This document shows positions 9,361-17,907 of a stretch of 64,000 bases of DNA, one piece after another. Position 1 is the first letter of the stretch, and every line of letters begins with the position of its first letter. This stretch comes from an uncultured Desulfobacter sp. (GTDB taxonomy: Bacteria > Desulfobacterota > Desulfobacteria > Desulfobacterales > Desulfobacteraceae): positions 1,722,001 through 1,786,000 of the forward strand of contig NZ_OY762614.1 in NCBI RefSeq assembly GCF_963666145.1. The letters are read 5' to 3'. The notes under the pieces are model-generated. The model saw only the letters and a list, made by a program, of their open reading frames with translations. It ran no database searches and was not told the origin of the DNA. The position numbers and the translations under genes are program-made.

Positions 9361-10790
9361 CCGTGGCCAAAGGGTTTGATGACCAGGGATTTCAAATGAA
9401 TTATCTCAGTGCCGCCATTGCCGGAGAAGCCCTGGATACGGCCCACGAATGGTTGGAACGGACACTTGGGGATCTGGACAATTCAGACAACACCTTGTCT
9501 GGACTGGATTTGCTGGATAAAGAGGGCAAAACCGTCATGGCGGCCCTGTGGCCGAACGAAACAAAAATGGCCGAAGATAAAATCTCCCAAACCTGCAGTC
9601 AGAGTGCAGCCGAGGCACTGACGGCCCAAATCGACCGACTGACACGCCGTGCAGAGGACCTTGAAACACTGAACGACCTGGCCCGGTTAAAAAAAGATAA
9701 CCTTTGGAAAAAATTAACACCGCAAGATCAAAAACAACTCGTCCTTTACTATAATGAACAGGCGGATGGCCCTGTGGACCGCTATTTAAAAAGCACATTC
9801 CCTCAAACCGCTGACGATCAAAACGCCCCGCGCAAGGCCCTGGCATCAGGAAAGCAATGGTACGAACGCCACAACGCCCTTTTCTCACAGTTTTCCGACA
9901 CAAAGGCAATCAAAGAATTTAACCGGCGATTTCCGACCCAGAGAGAAGAGATGTTTAAACAAATTCTGCCGGATTTAAAAAAAGAGATCTCAGCATGTCA
10001 AAACACCCAGGAAATCAAACAGTTGGGCAAGGCGTTTACCCTGATCATGGACAGCCAAAGCCCGACCGGGAAAACCATTGAGGCGATAAAAGTAAAGCAG
10101 ATTGACGCCCTGGACCATCAAACCTTTGTAGTCCGGGTAGGCGACGGACCGTTTAAACCGGACCATCCCGGTGCCGTATATTTAAACGCTTTATACCGCA
10201 ATGACTGGAAAACCATTACCCAGGAAGACCGTTCGTTTGCCCTCCCTGTGGCCAGAATGATGCAGCCCATGAACGACAGCGGCATCTATGATCTTATGGC
10301 AGCATTCAGCGGCGGCCAGGTCAAGGGGCAGCAGTTAAAAAATTATATGCAGCAAAAAATGGAGAACGCCACCATGTGCACCAGCATGGCCGGTTTTTAC
10401 GTAATTTCCCTTGAATATATTTCTCCAAGCTGTTTAGGCCCAAACCCTGTTGAAATCGAACGGATCAGGGAGTGGGACGAGGTGCTGGTCAACGGATACG
10501 GCGCAGAGCTCTCCCGCATTCCCCACTCAGAAACCCGGTACTATACCATTGCCCGCCGTCACCGGGCGATATTTGATAAAATCAAGGACCCGGCCAATGC
10601 AGAAAGCCTGGAATTTATCAATAAACTTTTAGGCGGGTTCGGCATGAAAAAGGAGGGTGTGCGCACATCCATGGAAAAACTGAGCAATAATCTCAAGGGC
10701 CTGCGCCAGGCCATGCATGAACTTCCCTGTGACGGAGAAGTCATGCAGAAAATTGAAGCGGCCCTGCTCAAGAAAGCTGCCGAACAATGA
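9207..10790 (+). CDS. C-terminal part of the exported coiled-coil protein (apparent frameshift)
   Basis: The listed start is a TTG at 9207 without a clear ribosome binding site, and the same frame stays open upstream of it, so this is better read as the continuation of the preceding reading frame than as an independent gene. The region has mostly helical, soluble character, with no membrane segments and no motif I recognise. Around residues 300-400 it contains a segment with DRSFALPVARMMQPMN and several cysteines near CTSMAGFYVISLEYISPSC that may form disulfides if the protein is periplasmic. Function unknown. Confidence 0.55.
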   Translation: MANLFRPSVFSTYFKTGLLSMAPDHRRELGMALQRGCTRLDTAFSRGSNIMTVAKGFDDQGFQMNYLSAAIAGEALDTAHEWLERTLGDLDNSDNTLSGLDLLDKEGKTVMAALWPNETKMAEDKISQTCSQSAAEALTAQIDRLTRRAEDLETLNDLARLKKDNLWKKLTPQDQKQLVLYYNEQADGPVDRYLKSTFPQTADDQNAPRKALASGKQWYERHNALFSQFSDTKAIKEFNRRFPTQREEMFKQILPDLKKEISACQNTQEIKQLGKAFTLIMDSQSPTGKTIEAIKVKQIDALDHQTFVVRVGDGPFKPDHPGAVYLNALYRNDWKTITQEDRSFALPVARMMQPMNDSGIYDLMAAFSGGQVKGQQLKNYMQQKMENATMCTSMAGFYVISLEYISPSCLGPNPVEIERIREWDEVLVNGYGAELSRIPHSETRYYTIARRHRAIFDKIKDPANAESLEFINKLLGGFGMKKEGVRTSMEKLSNNLKGLRQAMHELPCDGEVMQKIEAALLKKAAEQ

Positions 10791-11215
10791 TCTTTTGGAC
10801 GGTGCTCCACCTCATTTTTTAAACACCACAAAAGGCGTCCATCCCAAATGGATCTCTTATTCCGGATTGCCGATGGCGATTTTCATTTCATAAGCGATGC
10901 CAACCTCACACAGGCGCCACATAAAATCATGGATATACAAACAGAAAAACAATTTTGGGAAGTAGTTCATGAATTGTACGACTTATTAATTTGATTTCAC
11001 ATACGGTATTTCGGCGATTATATTCATCGCCAACATATGTGCCAACTTGCCGGAACTGTTGAATCGGTTCCCGACCGGAAATCGTCAATTTTGTCGGGGA
11101 ATCCAGATCCCCAATGCCGCTCTCAGTACCCAATCACATAAAAAGCCTATGCCAATGGCTCCGAATCATGGTAATTATATAGTCTAAAATCAAATATCGG
11201 AATGAGGAGCACCGC
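10791..11215. other. Intergenic stretch, 425 bp
   Basis: No convincing gene. An imperfect inverted repeat, TTCCCGAC and GTCGGGGAA, lies at about 11069-11102 and could form a hairpin. No clear promoter found. Confidence 0.4.
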
Positions 11216-13348
11216 TTGAAATTCATAAACGAATATCGGAAATCGTTTAATCGCAAGCTCATATCAATTTTTCTGTTCATATTAATCATCGCGACATCGC
11301 TCATCGGCATTTCAAGTTATCAAATCACCAAACGGGCACTCGCAGATAAAGGTAAGGTTGCGCTCAAAAACGGGGTTGTCCAGGCATTGGCCTTGATTCA
11401 TTCAGAATACGAAAAAGTTCAGGCGGGATTAATTTCCAAAGCCGATGCACAGGAGCGGATCAAGACGATTTTAAACGGCCCCATGAAGCCGGACGGCACC
11501 CGGCAATTACACAAACACATCGATTTAAGCGAACATGGATACTTTATCATATATGACAAAACAGGTTTGGAAGTGCTGCACCCCACCCTGGAAGGCCAAA
11601 ACGTCTGGGATGTCACTGACCTCAATAACGCTGGACATTATCTTGTCAGGGAACAAATAGAAACAGCGCTCAACGGCGGCGGGTATACCTACTATGCATG
11701 GCGTCTTCCCCACTCCGATAAAATCGGCAAAAAAATTTCCTATGCGGCTTTTTCTCCGGACTGGGAATGGATCGTTGTTTCAACGGCGTATGAGCTGGAT
11801 TTTGTAAATGAAGCGACTGAAATTCTTTATACCATCGTACTTGTCACCGTTATATTGGTGATTTTCACCGGTTATGTCGGCACGATCTATATCAGATCTG
11901 CGACAAAACCCATACTTGATATTGCCAGAGGGATGAAACATGTCACCCAGGGCCGCTATCAGGCAATCAATCTGGGCAATTATAATGATGAAACCAAGAT
12001 ATTAATTGATGGTTACAACACCATGATCGCTTCCCTTGAAAAGGCAAAACACAAAATCACCATAAAGAATAACCGTTTGACCTACCTTGCCTACAACGAT
12101 GACCTGACACTGCTTCCCAATCGAAACGGATTAAAAGAGTATGTAACCCAAAGGTTAGACAACGGCTGCCAATCCGGATATTTGGCTCAACTGGACATCA
12201 TGGGCCTAAGATTGATTAATTTAACCATTGGGTATGATCAGGGAGACCGGGTATTGGGATTATTTGGCAAGTACCTACGCCAATGTAAAACAAAGACCTG
12301 TTATCCGGCGCGAACCGGCAGCAATGAATTTTCCATCTGGATAGAAGAGGTCGCCGCCCATGATATCTCACAGGTATTAGAGGAGATCAGACATAATAGC
12401 AAACAATATATCCTAGAAAACGGTTACAATCAGATGCTTGATATATACCTTGCCCTGGCCGAGTACGACAGCCCCGAAAAAGCCTTTGAGACCTTATACG
12501 AAGAGACGACCACAGCCATGCGAACCGCCAGGGAAAATAAAGATTTATCACTGACGCTGTTTGAAGGGTCCATGAGAGAGCGGGTGGAAGACGAACTTGC
12601 CATGCGCCAGCATCTGGGAAAGGCCATTTTAGAAAAAGAACTGATCCCCTATTACCAGGCAAAAGTTGATTTCACCACTGAAAAGATCGTGGGTGTGGAA
12701 GCATTGGCACGATGGATTTCCAGTGAAATGGGATTTGTGCCGCCCAATGTGTTTATCCCGTACATCAATCAGCTCAATCTGATCACCCAGTTCACGGACT
12801 ATATGATCGACAAAGTGCTGGGTGACTATCAATCGTTGACCATGAAATACGATGCCGAATTGACCGTATCCATTAACATTTCCCCCTTGTGTTTCATGGA
12901 AAAAGATTTTACCGGCAAAATAGAACAGGCAATCAATAAACATGCAATCCCCCCTCACCGATTAATCCTTGAAATAACCGAAGATATTTTTATTGCCGAT
13001 TATAAGGAAATAAATAAAATTATAACCAGGCTTCGCCAGTTGTTTGTCAAAGTTTCCATTGATGATTTCGGTACAGGCTACTCCTCTTTGAACTATCTGA
13101 GAAATATCCACCCCGATGAAATCAAGCTTGATAAAAGTTTTGTGGACCAAATCCTTGATGACGATAAAGCGTTTTACATGTTTGAAACCCTGTGTAATAT
13201 TGCCGAAAATTTTGGGTATTCCATTGTGGCCGAAGGGGTTGAAACCCGAGAGCAGCTTGAAAAAATCAGCACCACGCCCCTTAAAATAATTCAGGGCTAT
13301 CTGTTTTCAAAACCCGAGCCGCTTTCCAGCCCCGAGCCATGCAGTTAA
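11216..13348 (+). CDS. Cache-HAMP-GGDEF(degenerate)-EAL c-di-GMP phosphodiesterase
   Basis: A membrane anchor (residues 13-35), a periplasmic single-Cache domain (about 40-200), a second membrane segment (about 202-225) and HAMP lead to a GGDEF-like and an EAL domain. The GGDEF signature is replaced by TGSNEF, so cyclase activity is unlikely and the domain may only bind GTP. The EAL domain (about 465-700) keeps EALARW, SINISPL, LEITED, DDFGTGYSSL, KLDKSFV and AEGVET, the metal- and substrate-binding set, and should be an active c-di-GMP phosphodiesterase. The start is TTG with GAGGAG at 11204-11209. The 3' end overlaps the FemAB-like gene by 10 bases, which suggests co-expression with the envelope genes that follow. 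Confidence 0.9.
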   Translation: MKFINEYRKSFNRKLISIFLFILIIATSLIGISSYQITKRALADKGKVALKNGVVQALALIHSEYEKVQAGLISKADAQERIKTILNGPMKPDGTRQLHKHIDLSEHGYFIIYDKTGLEVLHPTLEGQNVWDVTDLNNAGHYLVREQIETALNGGGYTYYAWRLPHSDKIGKKISYAAFSPDWEWIVVSTAYELDFVNEATEILYTIVLVTVILVIFTGYVGTIYIRSATKPILDIARGMKHVTQGRYQAINLGNYNDETKILIDGYNTMIASLEKAKHKITIKNNRLTYLAYNDDLTLLPNRNGLKEYVTQRLDNGCQSGYLAQLDIMGLRLINLTIGYDQGDRVLGLFGKYLRQCKTKTCYPARTGSNEFSIWIEEVAAHDISQVLEEIRHNSKQYILENGYNQMLDIYLALAEYDSPEKAFETLYEETTTAMRTARENKDLSLTLFEGSMRERVEDELAMRQHLGKAILEKELIPYYQAKVDFTTEKIVGVEALARWISSEMGFVPPNVFIPYINQLNLITQFTDYMIDKVLGDYQSLTMKYDAELTVSINISPLCFMEKDFTGKIEQAINKHAIPPHRLILEITEDIFIADYKEINKIITRLRQLFVKVSIDDFGTGYSSLNYLRNIHPDEIKLDKSFVDQILDDDKAFYMFETLCNIAENFGYSIVAEGVETREQLEKISTTPLKIIQGYLFSKPEPLSSPEPCS

Positions 13349-14367
13349 AGATCATTGAGCAACCCGTTGAATGGGACCGGTTTGTGATGCAACACCCCGG
13401 CGCTTGTTTTACCCACCTTTTTGGCTGGCGCAGGGTGATTGAGTCCGTATACCGGCACAGATCTGTTTACCTGGCCGCCGTAACCCGAGGGCAGATCTCG
13501 GCCATGGTTCCCCTGTTTGTCTTCAACCGCCCCTTTTACCCGTCTGAATGGATCTCCATCCCTTTTTTCGACCATGCCGGTCTTTTAACAAAGACGCCTG
13601 AAGGCGGACGATTTCTTTTAAGAGAAGCTTGGGAAAAACTGGGTTGCAACGACAAATCCGGTTTAAGCATCAGGCAGGATACGAATGTTGACCTGTCCGG
13701 GGTGATCCTTGGGGGGCGTCATCCCCGAATTTTCACCGAAAAGACCGATCTGGCCGTTCCCCTGCCTCCCGGTCCCCGTCAGATGCTGGCGGCCTTTCCC
13801 GCCAAACTCAGAAGCCAGATCAATAAAGGGATAAAAAACGGGCTGACCTGGGACATTGGCGGACCGTCGCTTTTGCCGGCATTTTACAAGGTCTTTGCCC
13901 AAAACATGCGGGACCTGGGCTCCCCTGTCCATTCCCCCCTCTTTTTTAAAACCATCTTTTCGGTCTTCCCGGGCCGGGCATTCATTTGCGTGATTTACCA
14001 TCAAGGGACCCCGGCGGCAGCGGGATTTGTTTTCCGTTTTAAAAACAGGCTGTTCAACCCCTGGGCGTCATCGCTTAGACAGTTCCGCCCCCTGAACACC
14101 AATATGCTGCTCTACTGGCAGATGATCCGACTGGCCTGCGACCTCAACCTTGACACCTTTGACATGGGCAGATCCTCCAAAGGCGCGCCCACCTTTCGGT
14201 TCAAACAGCAGTGGGGCCCCAGGCAGACACCTCTTTCCTGGTACACCTGGCCAGGGGAACGCCATAAGGCACCAGCCGAAACCCTCTCCATCAGTTCCTG
14301 GAAAAAGCTGCCACTCGGGGTCGCCAACCTGGCAGGCCCTAGGGTCAGAAAATACATTTCATTATAG
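13339..14367 (+). CDS. FemAB/GNAT-fold acyltransferase-like protein
   Basis: The sequence has the pattern of FemAB-related proteins often found beside exosortase/PEP-CTERM or exopolysaccharide genes: an N-terminal THLFGWRRVIESVY segment, then a C-terminal acyltransferase-like half with KLRSQINKGIKNG, and DMGRSSKGAPTFRFKQQWG near the end (about residues 272-290). Such proteins move amino-acyl or acyl groups onto amino groups of peptidoglycan or polysaccharide precursors; the actual substrate is unknown here. It overlaps the EAL gene upstream, and the deacetylase-like gene follows after 17 bp. A deacetylase that frees amino groups next to an acyltransferase that could use them is a plausible pairing, stated as inference. 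Confidence 0.75.
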   Translation: MQLKIIEQPVEWDRFVMQHPGACFTHLFGWRRVIESVYRHRSVYLAAVTRGQISAMVPLFVFNRPFYPSEWISIPFFDHAGLLTKTPEGGRFLLREAWEKLGCNDKSGLSIRQDTNVDLSGVILGGRHPRIFTEKTDLAVPLPPGPRQMLAAFPAKLRSQINKGIKNGLTWDIGGPSLLPAFYKVFAQNMRDLGSPVHSPLFFKTIFSVFPGRAFICVIYHQGTPAAAGFVFRFKNRLFNPWASSLRQFRPLNTNMLLYWQMIRLACDLNLDTFDMGRSSKGAPTFRFKQQWGPRQTPLSWYTWPGERHKAPAETLSISSWKKLPLGVANLAGPRVRKYISL

Positions 14368-14384
14368 GAGAGGAACACAGAACC

Positions 14385-15530
14385 ATGCCGCTCTCCATTC
14401 CCATGCCCCTTCTGGTCACCATAGATGATGCGGGCTGGTGGCTGGGGCAGGACGACTCCGCAAGTGGACGGCCCTTTCGCACCGGTATGCCAAGGCCACA
14501 CTGCCCGGAAGACTATACCGCCCTGGTCGCTTTAGGCCGCAGCCTGGACATGAAAATCCCGGCCGGATTTGTGCTCTGCGAGTGGGACCAGACCCGGCTG
14601 CTCAGAAAGGTACCCTCTGCCACCTGGATGGCAGGGCAATGGGAATCGCCTTTTACAGACCCGGCAGCCAAAGAAAAGGCGGCGCACATCATTCAAAACG
14701 GCAAAGAATACCTGGAAGTAGCCGTCCATGGGGTGGGGCATGAATTCTGGGACCAAGGCCGGATGTATCGCAGCGAGTTTCACGACACCCAAGGAAAAAT
14801 GCGTCCCCGGGACCTGGTCAAAAAACATCTGGAGTACTTTTTCAAGCTCATGAATTCATTCGGCCTGGCCCACGATCCCCGGATTTTTATCCCCCCTGCC
14901 CTGCACCACGGTTTCGGCAACGGGGCAAGAAGCTTCCAGGCCATTGCCCGCACCTTTGGTATCCAGTACATCAGCCTGGTCTTTTCCCGGGCAGACTGCC
15001 GTATTGCCCCCCAACTACCGGGGCTTGGCTGGGAAGAAGGCGTCCTGCTCATGGAACGGGGGATATCCCGGACAAAGTGGCACCGGGTGGCGGCACCGCC
15101 AAAATTCAACTTCAACGCCCCTGTCCTTGCCTTGCACTGGGCCAATATCCTCCACCCCGATCCGGATAGAAACATGGAGGTAATCCACGCCTGGTCAGAC
15201 TTTATAAAAAACGAGGCAAAGAAAAATAAGGTGGTGCTTGCCGAAGACTTTGCCGCCTGCCTGACCCAATATCTCAATGCCACCCAGTCCCGGATACACG
15301 TTGGTGAACGCAAAATCACAGTATCGTTGGACTGGCTACCCAAAGTGCCGGTAAAGGCCCTGGACGACACCCTGTTTTTTTCCTTAGAACTTCCCAGGGG
15401 TGTAAAACTTCGATTGTCCGGCGCAGAGCAAAAAAAGCCACGCAACAAAAATGAAGCAATGTTCATTAAAACCGGACTGCCCAGGGAAAAAAAAATCGTT
15501 TTCGAATACAGTCAGCCATCCAAAACATAA
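14385..15530 (+). CDS. Polysaccharide-deacetylase-superfamily-like protein
   Basis: I recognise only the general fold: LVTIDDAGWW near the N-terminus supplies the paired aspartates, HGVGHE (about residue 117) resembles the H-x3-H metal motif, and IPPALHHGFGNG (about 165) sits where family members carry a proline-rich active-site loop. The length of 381 aa exceeds the NodB core and the last 100 residues have beta character. There is no signal peptide. The ribosome binding site AGGAGAGG precedes the ATG. It probably forms an operon with the FemAB-like gene. The assignment as a carbohydrate deacetylase is tentative; another TIM-barrel hydrolase is possible. Confidence 0.6.
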   Translation: MPLSIPMPLLVTIDDAGWWLGQDDSASGRPFRTGMPRPHCPEDYTALVALGRSLDMKIPAGFVLCEWDQTRLLRKVPSATWMAGQWESPFTDPAAKEKAAHIIQNGKEYLEVAVHGVGHEFWDQGRMYRSEFHDTQGKMRPRDLVKKHLEYFFKLMNSFGLAHDPRIFIPPALHHGFGNGARSFQAIARTFGIQYISLVFSRADCRIAPQLPGLGWEEGVLLMERGISRTKWHRVAAPPKFNFNAPVLALHWANILHPDPDRNMEVIHAWSDFIKNEAKKNKVVLAEDFAACLTQYLNATQSRIHVGERKITVSLDWLPKVPVKALDDTLFFSLELPRGVKLRLSGAEQKKPRNKNEAMFIKTGLPREKKIVFEYSQPSKT

Positions 15531-15583
15531 ATCTATATATAAAACACCAATACGTTTAGACGCTATAGATTGATATTATCTTT

Positions 15584-15611
15584 TTGACAGAAGCATTCCC
15601 ATTTCTATAAT
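15584..15611 (+). promoter_or_regulatory. Consensus sigma-70 promoter giving a leaderless PP2C transcript
   Basis: TTGACA (15584-15589), 16-base spacer and TATAAT (15606-15611), both hexamers perfect. The expected start site, about 7 bases downstream of the -10 box, is the A of the ATG at 15618. There is no Shine-Dalgarno sequence. Confidence 0.75.
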
Positions 15612-15617
15612 TGCCCA

Positions 15618-16502
15618 ATGGAATTGAAATGTTATCCTGAAATAGAGATTGAAACCATCCTTGAAAAAGGGACTGCTGTCCAAAACGAAGATTTTTTGAT
15701 CGTCCAGGATAATATCCTCGGAGTCTTTGACGGGGCCACCAGCCTGAACCGTCAAAAATTCAGCCAAAACCTGACCGGGGGCACCATCGCCTCCCAAACG
15801 GCCGGTGCCGTATTCAAAAAGAACCATTTCCCTTTGAACCAACTGGCCTGCAAGGCCAACGATGCGATTATGCAGCAGATGGTTTCCAACGGGGTGGATA
15901 CCTCAAAAAAAGAAAATCTCTGGTGCACCAGTGCGGCGGTGGTACGCCTCAAAGAGCGGTCCCTGGAATGGGTCCAGAGCGGGGATGCCGTTATTATTCT
16001 CATATACGAGGACGGCAACCACAGGGTTCTGGTGGACCGTGAGGACCATGACCATGAGACCCTGGCCCTGTGGAAAGATCTGGTCCGCACCCATCTGCCG
16101 GAAACCGGCAAGGCAAACAGTTTCCCCGAAAGTGCACCGCAACAGGTTATAGATCTGATGCGAGGAAAACTGGCAGGCCAGATCCAAAAAGTCCGGTCGG
16201 GTATGAACATCACCTATGGCGTCCTTAACGGCGAAAAAGCGGCTGAAGCCTTCCTGAACCAGGGTGAAGAACCTTTGGACCGGGTGGCCCATGTTCTGAT
16301 TTTCACCGACGGGCTGTCCATCCCCCAGCCCGAGCCGGAACCCCGCAAGGATTTCACAGATCTTGTCAAAACCTACCTGAACATAGGCCTGGACGGGCTG
16401 AAACAGATGATCCGCAACCTGGAAGAAAAAGATCCCCACTGCCTGCTCTGTCCCCGGTTCAAGTGCCATGACGACATTGCCGCCATCGCCATCCAGCTTT
16501 AG
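15618..16502 (+). CDS. PP2C-family Ser/Thr protein phosphatase
   Basis: Motifs of metal-dependent PP2C phosphatases occur in order: NEDF (residues 24-27), LGVFDGATS (34-42) with the metal-binding DG, a central GDAV near residue 119, FTDGLS near 231 and CHDDIAAIAI at the C-terminus, which supplies the last metal-binding Asp. At 294 aa it is a minimal, soluble catalytic domain. It stands alone, convergent with the deacetylase gene 19 bp downstream, and no partner kinase is visible in the window. Translation must begin at or very near the ATG at 15618 because the NED motif is only 24 residues in, which supports the leaderless reading. Substrate unknown. Confidence 0.85.
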   Translation: MELKCYPEIEIETILEKGTAVQNEDFLIVQDNILGVFDGATSLNRQKFSQNLTGGTIASQTAGAVFKKNHFPLNQLACKANDAIMQQMVSNGVDTSKKENLWCTSAAVVRLKERSLEWVQSGDAVIILIYEDGNHRVLVDREDHDHETLALWKDLVRTHLPETGKANSFPESAPQQVIDLMRGKLAGQIQKVRSGMNITYGVLNGEKAAEAFLNQGEEPLDRVAHVLIFTDGLSIPQPEPEPRKDFTDLVKTYLNIGLDGLKQMIRNLEEKDPHCLLCPRFKCHDDIAAIAIQL

Positions 16503-16521
16503 TAAACATTCCCCAAAAAAT

Positions 16522-17361
16522 TCAGATAGCCGCCCCGCGCCCGCCCACGGTTTCCATAACCGGTTGCCCGATCAATTCTGATAACGGAACAACATAAAGA
16601 TTCTGGTGTTCAAGTCCATCCAAGATACATTCAAGTTCGGTTAAAAACTGACGGATATACGGGTTGTCAGGCGTTTCAGAGCGGGGTTTTAAATCATGCA
16701 GCAAAATAATATCACCTGGCCTCACCCGGCCCAGTATTTTGGACGCCATCCCGGATACCCTGCGATTTCCTTGGTCCATGGCCCTACAGGAAAAATTGAC
16801 GGCACTCATTCCAAGTTTTGAGAGAACAGGCCCCAGTTTCGGGCTAATAATGCCAACAGGGGGCCGGAACACCAGGGGCCGAATGCCGTGGGTTCCAAGA
16901 ATATTCTGGGTTTGGACAATCTCCCCTTTGAGCTGACGGCTTGACTTGAGCATAATCAAAGGATCATGCGAATAGGTATGGTTGCCGATGGTGTGGCCCT
17001 GGGCCAGAATCCGGGCGATGAGATCCGGATGGCGGCGGGCATTTTTCCCTGTGACAAAAAAGGTGGCAGGCACTCGGTAAGATTGAAGGATATCCAGGAT
17101 CAAAGGCGTTGTCACGCTGTCCGGCCCATCGTCAAAGGTAAGAGAGACCCAAGCCTTTTTACGACTACCCCGGCGGACGACAGGCAAAAAAAAACCGAAC
17201 CACGTTGCAAAAGGCGCCGCCAGGCATACCCCAATAAATCCTGCCAGGGGCAAAATACTCCATAAAGGTCCCCCCAAAACAAACAAACCACCCGCCAGGA
17301 CAAACGCAGCAATGCCCGTTTTCTCTGCTACACTCAATGATTTACTTTCACCTTTTTTCAA
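16522..17361 (-). CDS. Membrane-anchored NodB-type polysaccharide deacetylase
   Basis: Two hydrophobic segments (about residues 17-60) anchor the protein. The NodB domain follows: VSLTFDDGPD (72-81) with the catalytic/metal Asp pair, HTYSH (128-132) as the H-x3-H metal site, RPPVG (about 166-170) and LHDL near 223 with the C-terminal His. These are the CE4 deacetylase residues for removing N- or O-acetyl groups from polysaccharide or peptidoglycan. The start is a TTG with a weak upstream G-rich stretch, so the N-terminus is uncertain. It is convergent with the PP2C gene and lies 187 bp downstream of the exporter operon. Substrate unknown. Confidence 0.85.
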   Translation of the reverse strand: MKKGESKSLSVAEKTGIAAFVLAGGLFVLGGPLWSILPLAGFIGVCLAAPFATWFGFFLPVVRRGSRKKAWVSLTFDDGPDSVTTPLILDILQSYRVPATFFVTGKNARRHPDLIARILAQGHTIGNHTYSHDPLIMLKSSRQLKGEIVQTQNILGTHGIRPLVFRPPVGIISPKLGPVLSKLGMSAVNFSCRAMDQGNRRVSGMASKILGRVRPGDIILLHDLKPRSETPDNPYIRQFLTELECILDGLEHQNLYVVPLSELIGQPVMETVGGRGAAI

Positions 17362-17548
17362 TGGGGTCGCCCCGGAATATTCTTTTCAGCAGTGATCTGA
17401 CTGCATGACTATATCAGTCAGCCCGGTATAGTTCCAGGGGATTTCATCTTCGGACATTCAGTGCCGAGACACCCTGAACAAAAACAAAAGGACCTGCCGG
17501 GTAATGGCGCCGACAGATCCTTGTATCCCCCCGTACAGTGAGAGTCGC

Positions 17549-17890
17549 TTATTCCATGGGCATGGTTTTAAACCCGATGGCCAAAATAATGAAACAAAGG
17601 GTCATGCCCGAGATAAAGGGCAATGTGAAGCCGTAGCGTTCCGGGGCCATGAGCTTGATGTCGCCCACCAGTTCCCGGGGCCCGTCAAAGCCCGCATCTA
17701 TTTCAGTGTAGAAATAGGCGCCCGAGTCTATATCCCTTGCTTCAATGGTATCCACAATGGCATCAAAGGTCGGGATATGCTTTTCTCCCCAGGGCCCGAT
17801 CACCGTGGCAAATATCCACAGAAACGCAAATGTTGACAGCAGGATAGTCCAGGCCTTTGCCTTTGATAATTTGGGTTGTGCGTCCATCAT
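17549..17890 (-). CDS. Small two-TM membrane protein next to the YeiH-type exporter
   Basis: 113 aa. The frame opens further upstream, but the ATG at 17890 has a strong AAGGAGG just before it, and it lies 17 bp after the exporter stop, so the two are in one operon. Membrane segments are at about residues 10-32 and 86-108, with a roughly 50-residue soluble loop rich in Asp and Glu between them (DTIEARDIDSGAYFYTEIDAG). I do not recognise a family. The tight coupling suggests it is a subunit or accessory of the transporter. Confidence 0.75.
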   Translation of the reverse strand: MMDAQPKLSKAKAWTILLSTFAFLWIFATVIGPWGEKHIPTFDAIVDTIEARDIDSGAYFYTEIDAGFDGPRELVGDIKLMAPERYGFTLPFISGMTLCFIILAIGFKTMPME

Positions 17891-17907
17891 TGGCCTCCTT
17901 TTTGTCC

